A stretch of 64,000 nucleotides of DNA, taken from Heterodera schachtii. Taxonomy: Eukaryota; Nematoda; Chromadorea; Rhabditida; Heteroderidae. The stretch spans positions 271,594 through 335,593 of the forward strand of contig SIJG01000069.1 in NCBI GenBank assembly GCA_023374025.1, written 5' to 3'. Below the pieces are notes generated by a model. The model did no database searches. It saw only the letters and a program-made list of their open reading frames with translations, and had not been told where the DNA came from. Below, piece by piece: positions 13,937-25,925 of the stretch. Position 1 is the first letter of the stretch. Each line of letters starts with the position of its first letter. The position numbers and the translations under genes were made by a program.

Positions 13937-13985
13937 TATGAGACGGGAGTCTGGAGTTCGAGTCTGCTGGGCTGCGGTTTATTTT
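13937..13985 (+). other. tRNA-like 3' half with a B box, probable SINE relic
   Basis: The sequence around 13,951-13,967 (GGAGTTCGAGTCTG) matches the RNA polymerase III internal B box (GTTCRANNC). The surrounding bases read like the 3' half of a tRNA. No A box or acceptor stem can be assigned upstream, where the minisatellite begins, so this is not an intact tRNA. A tRNA-derived short element with a minisatellite at its edge is the best guess. Confidence 0.35.
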
Positions 13986-14024
13986 TTTATTAAACTTTAT
14001 GAAAATCATAGACCAAATGAAGGT

Positions 14025-14215
14025 TCATGCATAATCAGAGCTTAAATTCGTGATCAGAGTATTTTTAACCCAAATTAATTTCTAAACTTTTTTAAAAAAT
14101 AATTTAAAAAAACCGAAAAAAATCAAGTAGTTGACAAAAAAATCTTAGATAAAAATCAATGATTTTCAAAATCTGAGCTCAGATTCGTGATCAGCGCATT
14201 TTTTAAGCCTAGAAA
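14025..14215 (+). repeat. Pair of short direct repeats (about 40 bp)
   Basis: AATCAGAGCTTAAATTCGTG near 14,033 and AATCTGAGCTCAGATTCGTG near 14,171 are each followed by ATCAG then a T-rich tract and CC. The pair lies just downstream of the tRNA-like segment and may belong to the same relic element. Confidence 0.5.
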
Positions 14216-15417
14216 AAATACCCGACAAATTTTTAACATTTTTTTCGTCGGGACACCAATTCTTAATGATTGCTAGAAAAACAAATCAAAAACGACAAAT
14301 TTTTAAAAACTTTATTTTAGTTAAGCAGAAAATATATAATAATTATATCAGACAAAGTTCATTACTTTTAATTATTTATTTATAAGACACATAAAAGCAA
14401 ATTGTCTTGATTAAGAAAAGATAATTATAAAATTTTTTATAGGATAAAATTAGCTAAATAATTAAATTAAAGAAAATTAATAAATCAAATGCGAAATTTT
14501 GAGATAACCAAATCCCTAATTTACAAAAAGATCACAAATTGTCACGTCTCTCTTAATTATATTATAAATTAAATACATTTAATTAATTCATTAAACATTT
14601 TTAAAAGCCGTTTTTCATGAATAATTGGTAACGCAAAAACGAGAAAAAAGCATATAATAACAGTAAATAATTTAATTTAGAAGTATATTTTTTCAAATAA
14701 AAAAAAGCAAAAGTTTATTATATAACTGAATCTTTGAATAATAAAAAATATTTAACTTGCTTATAATTAAAAAGTTTATAAAAAATACAAAAATAGAAAC
14801 AATTAATAACTTAGAAGACAAAAAACTATTAAAAAAACGAATCCATCAAACAATTAAAAATGCATGATCATAATTTAAAACATAATTAACATAAGATTAT
14901 AGATAAAAATATCATTTTTTATTTAAGAAAAAGCTATGCCTTGATCATCTTTCAAAAAAAATAAAGAAAAATAAAATTTTGAAACACATTGAAAATAAAA
15001 ATTTATTATTTACCTAATATTAATGATATTTATTTAATTAAAAAATACAAATTTAATTTATTTTTAAAATTTCAACTGACGCGCTGCTTGGTTACCGTTT
15101 AACCAGACTATGCTCTGGGCTTAGTACATAAAAGGCTATTTTAACGCAAATTAAAAGAAATTAATGAAAGTAAATTCCAATTAAAATCAAATATATATAA
15201 AAATGCTAAAAAATCAATTATTAGTCACATGATCAAAAGGCAAAAATAGTCAAATCGCATTTCCCTCAAAAATTAGGAGGTTTTTCCGGCTAGCAAGTCG
15301 ATTGAACCGAACATTCAAAATCTTCATTACTTAAATAGTCAATATGAAAAAATAGTCAAAATTATATTTTAATATTTTCCCATCAATAATTGTGATACTG
15401 AATTTTATAAAAATTTT
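14216..15417. other. AT-rich stretch, one GC islet
   Basis: No ORF or RNA gene is recognised. One islet at about 15,075-15,125 has, on the - strand, an AAG acceptor-like border and an internal GGTAACC, and could be another short exon or a repeat fragment. The rest is A-rich simple sequence. Confidence 0.35.
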
Positions 15418-16145
15418 TTTCTTTCTTTAATTAATATACAAAGATTTACAAAGAGAAAATTCATGAAATCCAAGGACATTTAAAATTTTTATCATATGTT
15501 AAATTTTATTCAAAAGTTTCTGTTTCTCGCTGGAATGAACTTGAACGATATTTTTTTCTGTTGGACATTTTCCTCATTTCACCTCATAAACATTTTTGTG
15601 GGGCGCGCTTTTGCAAAAAGTTTTTGGGAACTTGGGGGGGGGGGGGGGGGATGGGGTCCGGCAGTGCCGATAGGCGCTGCCGGAAATTTTTTTAAAAATG
15701 ATGATGTAATTTGTTAACAGATTTTTACAAAATAGGCACATTTTGAGATAATGGCGATGACCATTTTTTACTTTTCACAACACTTCTCGCAGGCGCTTTT
15801 CCGAGACTTTTTGGGAATGGGGGGTGACAAATTGATAATATGATAGGTTTTTCAAAAATAGATCATTTTTACGATTTCTGGGTGTTTTTTTGAATCAAAT
15901 TCAAAAAATGGAAAGGTCCCGGTTGTGCCTATAGGCGCTGACGGGAAAAAATTTGGGAATTTTTGTGAGATTTAGTACCAGATTTTGCACCAATAATGCT
16001 ATAAGTTAATAAAAATTTGTTATAAAAAGTCAAAAATTAAATTTTTTTAATTATTTCTTTAAATGCTTATTTCCAAGGACGTCCTTGGCATCCGAGGACG
16101 GATACCATTCATAAATTAAAATATTATATAAAAAATGAAAAAGTA
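15418..16145 (+). repeat. Interspersed repeat, copy A
   Basis: Its reverse complement lies at 29,385-29,990. Landmarks are a poly-G run of about 14 bases at 15,636-15,650, GC palindromes with GGCAGTGCCGATAGGCGCTGCC-like and GGTTGTGCCTATAGGCGCTG-like cores (about 15,660 and 15,920), and a perfect 16-bp palindrome CCAAGGACGTCCTTGG at about 16,073. A 73-codon ORF (15,496-15,717) has its counterpart in copy B, but it is interrupted by the poly-G run and I do not regard it as a protein. Copy A holds about 110 bp (about 15,735-15,850) that copy B lacks. Confidence 0.75.
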
Positions 16146-18590
16146 TTAATTCTCTTATTAAATTAAAACTTATTTTTGAACATTTGTTAGCATCCATCAA
16201 AATTTTGTACTATAAATTAAATGCACCAAATTAGTAACAACAAATCTTAAATGCATAAATTTTGTAATAGAATATAATAAGCAAAAGGAATAAATAAAGA
16301 AAATTAAAATATAAATTAAAATTTTAAAAATAAATTTATAAATATTATCATAAAATATAATTTTTAGTATTTAACCCAAAAAAGTCAACTTTCATGTTTA
16401 TAGTGTATTAATCAAAAAATAGACAAAATAAAAGATGTAGAATTGGTTGATTTTTAAACTCAAAGACAAATAGATGAAAGGGTAAAGAATTAATTTTTAT
16501 TTATAAATGTGTTCTAAAATAAATAATTTTAACTTAAAATGTTATTAAATCTTTCTTTTAAAATGAAAAAATGTTAACATAACATTTTACTTTGACAATT
16601 TAAATATTAAAAAAAAGAATACAGCAATAGTATTTTAGATAAATAAAAGTAATTAAAAAAATATTTAAAAATAAAAATATCCTAATTAATATAAAACTTA
16701 ACAAAACATCCAACTGACTATTAAAAAATTAATTACGAAGAAAATAGTTACAAAAAAATTATAATTAAAGTCCCGTTGAGATTTTAATGAACTTTTTGTC
16801 GCCATAATAAAATTAATAAAAAATACTCTCAGTATTAAAAAATAAATACTTAATAGAAAATTTCAATGCAGAAAACATTATGAAGAAATAAAAATATTAT
16901 TAAAATTTCAATAATTTTTTGAAAATTCAACAATCTAAAGAAAAGAAAATAGAAATATAAAAATTCTAGGAAATTATAAAATGAAATATAATATATTAAA
17001 GCAGTCTTAAAAATCGAGTGTTGTTGACAATCAATTTAAATTAATAAAATCATTTATAGAAACAAGGTAACAATTATCCCAAATGGAAAAAGCTTGGGCG
17101 CACAGTCATTTGGTGCCTTTGAACTTACCAAAGAAAAAATAATAATTTTCATTAAAACATATACATAAACAAGGAAAACAAATTGATCACATAACTTATT
17201 GCATCGAATATTAAAATAATTTTATAATAATTAATTTACCTAATTGATAATGAAAAACTAATTGTTGATAAAATGGATTATTGAAATATTAGAAAAAGAA
17301 TTAAAAAATCAGAAAATGCTAATGTATTTTCATATCTTAAAGCGTGAAGCTTCATTAATTTAAATAATTAAATTTGTTGAGAAATAAAAATGAACTGATG
17401 AGTTTTCTAATTCGTACATAATGGAATTTTTAATGTACAAATGATTTTTTGAAATTTTAAGATGACAGGTCAGCTTTGTTATACTTATCTTTTTACTCTT
17501 TAAATCAATATAATCATATTAAAAAAAAATTAAATTTATAATATCTATTTTTTTTACTTTCGCTAAAAATTAGATGAAAAATGAATACCAAAAGATTTTT
17601 CATTAACGGAAGGAAACCAAAAGACAATTGAAAAATTAGTAAATATAAAAATATTCAAATTCACTGTAACCAAAATTTCTTCCTAAATTTATAATTTATT
17701 TAAACCAAATTAAATTAACTTTGGAGAGACCACAGACCACATTTGACAGGCGTTTGAACTCGAAATACTATAAGCAGAGGAAACTTTGAAGGACTAAATC
17801 ATATAATGAAAGATCGAACAATTTAAAAATAAACAAAACCTTCAAAGAACCCTTTATGCTAAATAAATTTTTAAAATAAAATAAAAAATTAAAAGTTTTA
17901 TATTATTTAATTTTAAAACAAATCCATTGAAAAATCATGTTGAATAAAAATCTTAGAATCATAAATTAGATTTGTTTCAAATGAAAAAGGTTAAAAATAT
18001 TTTAAATTAGACAAATATTATCTTAAAAGTTAAATGTTAAATTATTTGAAAACAGTAAACTATCTACTAAGGTTTTTAAAATAAAAGTGCTAAATCAAAA
18101 AAAAATTCTTATCCTTTTGTCTAAATAAATTTCGTAAAATTTTACTATATCACAATACCAAGATATTTAATATAAATTTAATTAGATGGTTTATAAAAAA
18201 ATGATAATAAATTAATAGCAAATTGTTAATTTCAATTAAGAGAAAAAGTCCTTCTACTAGTAAGATAAGAAAAAACAAATATTTTAAAACAAATAATCAA
18301 CCTATTCTTTAAATTAAATCGCGTAATTTTCGCACTTAACTTTCAAGCACCCACAAGCATACAAACCATCTCTTACAGAATGCTAAACACGTTAATTAAA
18401 TATATCAAAATCGACATTTAGTTAATAATTTATATCACAATTAAAAACAGTATATTAAAATTCATAATATACAAATATTACATTTAATTCTTTACGTTCG
18501 AATAAAATCAAATAAAAAATTTACTAATTTATTTTGAATATAAAAAGTAATTTATGGGCAAAAAATTTTATATTATTAAAAATCCAATAA
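16146..18590. other. AT-rich stretch, partly an inverted paralogue of 28.4-29.4 kb
   Basis: 16,150-16,510 matches the reverse complement of about 28,440-29,390 in patches, for example the GGTTGATTTTTAAACTCAAA region near 16,445 against 28,490-28,520. The duplication is therefore larger than the repeat itself. From 16.5 to 18.6 kb I see no gene. An islet at about 17,080-17,125 has GGTAAGTTC on its - strand just before it, a consensus-like 5' splice site. Confidence 0.4.
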
Positions 18591-18599
18591 CTATGATTT

Positions 18600-18775
18600 G
18601 TAACAAAACAGAGAAGGAAGGTAACCATGAAATTGCTGTGAGTTTTGCAGGAATATTAAAAATAAATCGATTTAAAAAATAATAAATATATAATTTTAGA
18701 GCAAAATTAAATAAATCGTATGATTTGCAAAATAACAGAGAAGGAAGCTATCCTTGAAAATGCTGTGAAAATTCG
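18600..18775. repeat. Two diverged copies of a short direct repeat
   Basis: ACAGAGAAGGAAGGTAACCA at about 18,608 and ACAGAGAAGGAAGCTATCCT at about 18,734 are each followed by (T)TGAAA(A/T)TGCTGTGA. The spacing is close to 125 bp. The flanking A-rich tracts are also similar, so this is a small local tandem duplication. Confidence 0.5.
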
Positions 18776-19920
18776 AACCAAAATTTTCACTGATTATTTA
18801 CATTAACAATATGAACAATTATTTTTGAAAATGAAAAAAATAATTAAATTAAAAACCAAAGAAATAATCAGCTTTGAAAAACACAATAATAAATTATTCT
18901 TATTCATTTTTATCAACAAAAGTGCGAAAGAAAGCTACACCCTAAAACAAGAGGAATAAATCAAAATATTTAGCGAATATGAACAAAAAGTATTTATATT
19001 TTGATTAAAGCTTTAATGAATTGTTCATTTACCAAACTGTTATATAGAATTATAAAGCATTCATAAAATACTATTAGGAATTTTCAACCCTATAAGTATA
19101 CTAATAACAAAAACAAAAAAGTATTTATGAATATTGTAAGGAACGAGTTATAAATTAATAGAAATCTTAATTATATTTGCTATAAATACCAACATATCAA
19201 AATTAAATTTAAAGCTTTTGATTGTTAAATTTAATTGAGATAAAAATTTTTAATTCAAAAATAATAAAAATGTATAAAAGTTTAGAATGATAGAAATAAT
19301 GGATGAAAAAACATAAATTTTAGTTAAATAAATATTTTCACTTTTGCTAAATTTATGTAAATAATAGTTTAAATAAGTAGTAAACTGTACAATGTCAGAG
19401 ATTTTTATCCATAAAGAAAATTATAAACTTTATGAAAAAAAAGCAGCTAATTTTATATGATTATTAATTTGCTTGAGTTTATTACAAAATTTTTGTTTAA
19501 ACTTTAAATGTTTGTTTAAACTGAGAAAAATTTGTTCAAACGTAAATGTAAATAAATAAACAAGAAAAAAGGATAATTTTTAAAACTTTTTCTTCTGTTG
19601 ACACTAAAAAAGATTAAAACCAAGTAAATTCTATATAAAACAAGGTGTAAAATTTAAAGGCAAAATAAATAAATAAACGCTACTGAGAAATTTTTTCTAA
19701 CTTCTATGCTTTCGTTCTATTCATTTTTAAATTATTAAGCAAAATTTTGGTTTTTTGATCATCTGCAGCTTTAAAATTATTATAGTCAATTCACGGATAT
19801 GATCAGACGATTTAAATAAATAATATTTCAATTAATTAATCGATAATTTTGAAGAATTCATTGATTTTTAAAATTTTAAAATTTATGCATTAAAATTATT
19901 TTTGTGAGTATTTAATTGAA
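18776..19920. other. AT-rich stretch with nothing recognised
   Basis: A-rich sequence with only short low-complexity ORFs. I see no repeats, RNA genes or splice-bounded islets that I would defend. Confidence 0.4.
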
Positions 19921-19924
19921 TTTT

Positions 19925-20085
19925 CGAATTACTCCCGCTCCCGCCCGGGACTTCCGTTAAAAATGGACGATTTCAACGGGATCGGGATTTTTACAGGATT
20001 CCCGTTCGGGACTCCCGTCCCGGAAAATTTTGAACTCCCGATCCCGCGCCCGCTCCCGGGAATATTTTCTACCGGACTCTAGTTA
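19925..20085. repeat. CCCGGGA-rich GC island
   Basis: About 160 bp composed of degenerate CCCG/CGGGA motifs (CTCCCGCTCCCGCCCGGGAC at the left, CCCGCGCCCGCTCCCGGG at the right) in strongly AT-rich flanks. It closely resembles in style, though not in exact sequence, the ends of the inverted-repeat element at 45,182-45,866. It is probably a solo or deleted member of a related nonautonomous family. Confidence 0.55.
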
Positions 20086-20120
20086 AAATAGAGTTCAAAA
20101 TTTTAAAATTAAATTATAAT

Positions 20121-20285
20121 ATCAGGTTATCAAATAATTGCTGGTTCAAAGCAACACCGAAGACAGAACGGCCAGAGAATAGGTCAAACAAGGGTTCAAT
20201 TGGACGTCGAATATTATTTAATTAATGGGAAATCCTGTTTAGATGCTGCACGAATACCGATGATCAAGAAACTAAATGCAAAAAT
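20121..20285 (-). other. Conserved islet, inverted paralogue of 27,424-27,640
   Basis: The 42 bases at 20,167-20,208 match 27,424-27,465 as reverse complement with two differences. A second block (20,121-20,149; TTGAACCAGCAATTA on the - strand) matches about 27,600-27,630. In 27 kb the two blocks are about 135 bp apart, while here they are nearly adjacent. Read on the - strand, one frame gives RPIEPLFDLFSGR and both differences fall at third codon positions. The frame is preceded by a stop in the 27-kb copy. This is suggestive of coding descent but far too short to prove it. Confidence 0.4.
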
Positions 20286-23050
20286 TGTTAAGTGAATCAT
20301 TGTTTTATAAATTTAACGTGAAAATCATCCAATGAAAATAAAATAATTAACAAATAACTATACTTCTAAGAAGGATAATAATTGCTATAAATATTTAAAA
20401 AAGCAATAAATTAATAATATTTAATAGCAAATCAGTCTGTAAAATGCATTATTTTATTTAAATGTAAAAAGTTCTTTTATTTCTAAGTATAAAATAAATA
20501 ACTTTAAATTATCAACTCTTAACAAAAAATATTCCCTTTCTACACAGCTATAAATTGAACAATTCAGATGAAAACCATTAAAGATTAATCCATGCAAGGG
20601 ATATGAAGAAATTAGTTCAATGATAAAGAAGATCAAATGAACAATAAAAATGTTAAGGAAAAATGTATTAATAGATTATTTCACAGATAATATTAAAATA
20701 ATTACATTTTAACCTATGAATTAAAATTATTTACCAAAATGCAAAAGTATTTAAATATATAAGACAAAATGCGGCAATCTAAAATAATATAAAATTAATA
20801 TTTTTATAATTTTGAAGAATCTTTGATTCTTTTATAAACGCTAAATTAAAAAGAATAAGTAGAAAGTATATTTAAAAGGTATGAGAAAATATAATGTAAA
20901 AAGCAACGATTTTTTCAAAACAAAAAATTGTTTTTAAATTTAAAATCATTTAAATTCAAAAAGAAATTCTCAGTTAATTTAAAGTAACATTTACATAAAT
21001 AAAAATTTAAATATAACAACCATTCCTTCCAAAAATTGAATATATGTAACAAGATATTAACAGTTAACTTCATTTCGTTTAAAATCGTCAGCATAGGGTT
21101 AGGCAGCAACCAAGATAAAAATAGTTAATAGGAAGCAGAAAAAATTATAAAATAATAAATAAAATGCATTATGATAATTTAAAAATACAACCTTTGAATC
21201 TAAACCATGTTTTCTACTTTATTAATTGGCGAAAACGGCTAACTTAATTATTCGGAAATATCGATTATCAAAAAACCTCAAAAATATTTGAAAGACAATA
21301 ATATTTACCAAATTGAAAAAAAAAATAAAAATAAAGACTAAAATTTTTATAAAGGTGCAATTAAAAATAAATAAAATTAAATATCCTTTTATAAAACGAT
21401 AATATAGAAATATATTAATAAAAATGAATAATGAAGTTCTAGATAGTAGACTATTTTACGAGGCAACAAATTTTTGAATAATTAGTAAAATTTAACGAAA
21501 TGTTGTAATAAACAAAAAAAAATTAAAAAAAAAACAATATTTTGTTTGAATAAACGAAAGAAAATGAGCCTATATTCAACCCGGACATCAATTTTAGTAA
21601 AATTTTCATATAATTAAAGAATAATTTATGTCTAAAAATTAAAGACGCTTGAAAAAAAAATCAAAATCACTGAATTATTTATTGTTGAAAATTTTCTACA
21701 TATAAATTAACAAATTATTTCATGAACAACAACATTTAAACCAAAATATAAAGCTAATTAACATTGATCTTATTAATTTTTAATTGTAATTATTTAATGA
21801 AGTTCATCAAGTATAGATGAAACGCTGAAGGTTTTAGTAGAAGCGAAGCGCATGAATAAACTTTTAAATGCATTATATCAGGCTATAAAAATGTTATGTT
21901 AAAAAATCATTATACGCATAATACAAAAAAAATAATAAAATAAATAATATTGATAATAATAAAAGTGAATTTATCATAAAATATTTTTTAAAAAGAAAAG
22001 ATTAAAATACTTAATATTAAAAAACAAATGAAAATTTTAGTTTTAACAGCCATAAATATTAAATATGAATATAAATTTGCATTATAATAAATCTACGAAG
22101 GCAAAATATAATATAATTTAAATTATCAAACCTTGGCAATTATTAAGAAGAATTTTCGGAAAAAATCGTATAAAAATGGGTACGAAAATAAATAAAATAT
22201 CGAATAATTAATTAGAATTGAAAAAACTTTTGAAAATTATTAATTTATGATTTTTATAATAATATGTTGATCTAAAATGAGACAACGTGTTTATATTCCA
22301 GGCACTTGACATGATTGGCAATGGAGAACAAGAATATTGTAATTTAAAAAATGAATAATAAAGACAAATTCTTCAATATAAATGTAATTGATCAAAATCA
22401 TTTTTATTTTTTCTTAAACTAATTTTCTTGCAAATAAACTTCATTTATGAAAATCAAGTTGAATGATCACTAGCAGCTAAATAGTAAATAGAATTTTGAT
22501 AATTTATCAACAAATTGTTTATACATTCTAACAAATATTAAAACAAAAATAAAATTTTTTGAATGTCCAAATAATTCAATTAAAAAATATGAACAACAAA
22601 TGACATCAGAGCAACTAAATCGGTAATCGACAATGTGAATAGCGAGGAAAAAGCATTTTTCAGCAATAAATAAATCCTAAAAATATGGAATAAAATGTAA
22701 AAATTAAAAATAAATAAATAAAAAGCAAAAATTGTTATTTTTTAAAAATTTCCTTTTGCTTTGACAAGTGGAAAGATACAAACAGCCATTAATAACATGA
22801 ATTAAAAAAGGAAAACTATTAAAAATAATACTAAATCTTAGAATAAAAGCAAATAATTTAATGCTATGAGAAAAATTCATTCAAATTTTATCCTTAAAAA
22901 TATATTAAAATGTGGAACTGATTTATTCAAATACCACAAAATAACTTTAAAACTAAGTGCAAATAAATTATGTATAACGAAGACAATTTCAAAATTATAA
23001 AAATATCATATAATTCATTCTCCAATTAATTCATTCTCCAATTAATTAAT
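20286..23050. other. AT-rich stretch with nothing recognised
   Basis: A-rich DNA. The two ORFs near 20,454-20,636 and 20,915-21,109 on the - strand are low-complexity and not supported. No RNA gene or repeat is defined up to the LINE. Confidence 0.4.
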
Positions 23051-23071
23051 CCTTAAATAATGACAAAAAAA

Positions 23072-23491
23072 TGACGGCAAAACTCTCCAACTCAAAATGA
23101 TGAAGACGAGATTCTCGTTCGTCTAGAACGACTCGAAAAATTGCTCGAGGGGTCTGGAAATCCTACCCTTGTCCCAATCATCGAACGTCTTGAAAAATTG
23201 GAAAAATTGGTGGAACGGCTCGTAGAGGGTGAGAATCGATATGGACATCGATTTGGTGACCCCCACCACACCTCCCCCACTTCGGCCCCCATCCCTAAGA
23301 ACGGCAATGTTCAATGGGGTCAACCGCCGCCTTTCTCTGGCACGGGCGCCGTTTCTCAGATGATCAACGAGGCGATCATCAACTCCGAACAGCTGAAGGA
23401 AAAGTCCACTCGGGCAGTCATCGAAAAAATGTCGGAGGCGATGGACGGACGGGCATTGGTGGAACAAATTGCAGAAGAATGCGGCATCTAA
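23072..23491 (+). pseudogene. LINE ORF1, N-terminal coiled-coil part
   Basis: The frame is open from about 23,072 and reads NDEDEILVRLERLEKLLEG and then two further Leu/Glu/Lys/Arg heptad-like runs (ERLEKLEKLVERLVEG), a typical ORF1p trimerisation coiled coil. A Pro/Gly-rich linker and a charged helix (about residues 75-115) end at a stop near 23,489. The ATG at 23,071 is one base out of frame with this coiled coil, which indicates a small indel near the start. Confidence 0.6.
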
Positions 23492-23532
23492 GACAAACTT
23501 TCGCCGGACATTCACCGCCACCCCAGGACACA

Positions 23533-23848
23533 GCCCGAAGGAGGGGTAAAAAGAGACCGAATTTTGAAGGTGCCGTTTTTGGACAAATTTTCCCGTGACA
23601 AATTCCTCTTTAATTTTCGTAATGCTCTGAAAAAATTTCCTAATTTTCCACAATTCATCAAAGTTCGCAGGGATATGACCCAAAGCGAACTCAAAATTTT
23701 GTACTCCCTGCGGCAACAAGCCTATCAGGCCAATATTGCCGCAGGTGAGTACAAATATTTTGTGGTCGATTTGGAGATCAAATCTCTAAAAACCCCCGCC
23801 CGCTCAGAACTCGCTAGGGATACGAGAGCAAACCAAACAAAAAAATAA
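23533..23848 (+). pseudogene. LINE ORF1, C-terminal part
   Basis: After the stop, another frame carries ILKVPFLDKFSRDKFLFNFR, then VRRDMTQSELKILYSLRQ, then AGEYKYFVVDLEIK. This order (basic strand, Arg-Asp-Leu-Thr-like helix, Lys/Arg-rich helix, final strand with V-D) matches the C-terminal domain of CR1/L1-type ORF1 proteins. The frame change from the upstream part shows one or more indels around 23,490-23,540. It ends at TAA near 23,846, just before the endonuclease. Confidence 0.6.
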
Positions 23849-23851
23849 GGA

Positions 23852-24533
23852 ATAATGGAGAAAAAAATCCCTGGGTTTCCTGCCTATTAATAAATGCCCG
23901 ATCAATTTCAAATAAAATATCTGATTTAGAACATATAGCACAAAAGTATGATCCATCAATGTTCATCATCAATGAGACCTGGTTAACCCCAGAAATACAA
24001 TTGAAAATGAACTATCTATAAATGGTAGATATAGAGTAATGCTTGCGAACCGAAATGAGAAAAATGGCGGTGGATCAGCAATTCTAATTAAAACAATTAT
24101 TCCTTATCAGACACTATACTCTGGGACAAAATTCCAAAGCGAAATTTTACACATTAAATTACTTTTTAAAAAACCAATCCAAATTATAAATATATATCGT
24201 CCACCGAATTGTACAGTTCAAAATACTAAAAAGCTACTCAAATTTATTTCGGACCAGAGTAATTCTGAAAATATCATATATTGTGGGGATTTTAACATCC
24301 CAAATATTTTATGGGATGAAAATAAGGTAATTCAAAGAAATGATCCGGTGTCAAATTTATTGATTGAGTTTATTGACCAAAAACAATTGAAACAGCATGT
24401 AAAACAACCAACAAGAGAAAAAGCTATTTTAGATTTAGTAATTACTAGTGAATCAGAAATAATTAATAATTTAACAGTACTTGAGAAATTTTCAACTTCC
24501 GATCACAAAATGATCGGATTTAAAATAAAGTGA
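23852..24533 (+). pseudogene. LINE apurinic-like endonuclease domain
   Basis: The order of motifs is that of AP-type retrotransposon endonucleases: LLINARSISNKISDLEHI, then INETWL (metal-binding Glu), NGGGSAILIK, IINIYRPPN, YCGDFNIP (catalytic Asp/Asn), ILDLVITS, and SDHKMIGFKI (catalytic Asp-His). A frameshift near 24,003-24,015 splits the N-terminal third from the remaining 164 codons (24,039-24,533), which end at TGA. The protein would nick genomic DNA to prime reverse transcription. All catalytic motifs survive in sequence but not in one frame. Confidence 0.8.
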
Positions 24534-25249
24534 AAATTTAGTCGTAATAATCACAGAGTTTATATAAGAGATTTAAAAAATATTAATTTTGCAAAATTAA
24601 ATCTGGCGATACTTGAAAATCGAATTGATTTAGCAATAAACTCAGTATACACCGTTGAACAAAAATATAAAGAATTCTTAAATAAAGCAATGAAATTATA
24701 TGATACTTTTATACCCAACAGACTTTTAAAATCGATAATAAAACAATCATACCCTCAAAAAATAAGAGACTTATTTTTAGAGAAATTGCGTTTACATAAG
24801 CTTGTAAAAAAATTACCGGAAAAAATGAAAGCTTATTAGATTACAAAATTATTTCAAGGGAAATGAAAAAACAATTAAATGAATTCAGAAATAAAAAAGA
24901 GTCAAAAATTATTTCCCAGGGGCAAAATTCAGTTAACAAATTTATTCGAAATAAGTTATCAAAAATTTCTGAAATTCCTACTCTAATTGTCACAATGAAG
25001 AAAAAAATGTTTTTAAACAGACCTTTTTTACCTCTAAAAAACTCTACAAAAGGATTTGCCTCTGCTCCAGATGCCTCTGATACCAAAATTGGTGTCTCTA
25101 TCTAATGCTGAAAATATGTTTTCCAGCAATGTACAAAAATGTAAGATATTAGCAGAAATATTTCAAAAATCTTTTTTAAGAAAATCAATTGTTAATGTCC
25201 ACAAATTCAAACAACACAGAATAAGATTAAGCTTTCTGACATTGAATTG
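24534..25249 (+). pseudogene. LINE endonuclease-RT linker region, broken
   Basis: Lysine-rich, helix-like sequence with several stops and frame changes. Fragments such as MKKQLNEFRNKKESKI and RPFLPLKNSTKGFASAPDAS lie in the place where CR1-type elements carry the poorly conserved region between endonuclease and RT. There is no independent gene here. Confidence 0.5.
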
Positions 25250-25919
25250 AACGCTGGCATAATTTGGAATATATTAAGAAGACTTCCCCGGCGTAATTCC
25301 ATTTCACCAGATAATGTTCCCTACATTTTATTAAAAAATTGTGCAGAACCAATTACAAAAATATTAGCAGATATATTTAGGCTAATTTTTGATTCCGGTT
25401 AAATTCCGGAAATTTGGCGTACATCATTAGTGGTACCAATTTTCAAAAAAGGCGAAAAAACTGATCCATTAAATTACAGGCCGGTGTCATTAACCAGCAC
25501 CGTCTGTAGAGTTTTCGAAAAAATTTTGAGTAGCAAAATTTTAGAATTTCTGAACAGTACAAAATTCTTTGATAAAGAACAATTTGGGTTTTTAAAAAAT
25601 AGTTTGACTACAACCCAAATATTAAAAATGATGGACGATATATATAATTCTATACAAAAGAATCAACAAATTGACATAATCTATATTGATTTTGTCAAGG
25701 CGTTTGATTCTGTTCCAATTGATTTATTACTTCAAAAAATCAAAAAGATTGGAATTGAAGGAAAAATTCATAATTTTTAACTAACTTTTTAAAAAATCGG
25801 AGTTTTACGGTTAAAATCGTCGATGAATTATCAGAAAGTTTCAAAATATTTTCGGGAGTGCCCCAAGGAAGTGTCTTAGGGCCATTACTCTTTTTAATTT
25901 TTATAAATGATCTGCCGTC
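25250..25919 (+). pseudogene. LINE reverse transcriptase fingers/palm, catalytic motif missing
   Basis: SPDNVPYILLKNCAEPITK, then VVPIFKKGEKTDPLNYRPVS (25,430 on), KILSSKILEFL, EQFGFLKNSLTTTQI, YIDFVKAFDSVP (motif with first catalytic Asp) and [19 protein letters not shown] (about 25,862-25,918) are the standard RT blocks. Breaks include a TAA just before VVPIFKKGE (about 25,399) and a stop after KIHNF at 25,778-25,780. After NDLP the expected F/Y-A-D-D segment is absent and the sequence resumes in the thumb-side region, so a deletion has removed the active site. Confidence 0.8.
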
Positions 25920-25925
25920 CTTTAT

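Larger units (their letters stand above)
5400..23050 (-). other. A-rich block (T-rich on the - strand), gene-poor
   Basis: From about 5.4 kb to the LINE at 23 kb the + strand is strongly A-rich, the mirror image of the flanking blocks. ORFs are short and of low complexity. GC-rich islets occur near 6060-6160, 8705-8762, 9660-9685, 13055-13085, 15075-15125, 17080-17125, 19925-20085 and 20150-20285. Several match T-rich-block sequence only as reverse complement (15.4-16.5 kb with 28.4-30.0 kb; 20.12-20.21 kb with 27.42-27.64 kb). Between the features listed separately I see only AT-rich DNA without a recognisable gene. Confidence 0.5.

Noticed and set aside
13547..14045. Several overlapping ORFs in both strands, one of 113 codons
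   Set aside because: They translate the 15-bp minisatellite, whose unit length is a multiple of three and keeps all frames open.
23123..23719. 198-codon ORF on the - strand over the LINE
   Set aside because: It is antisense to the ORF1 coiled coil and C-terminal domain, which have the expected order and composition on +.
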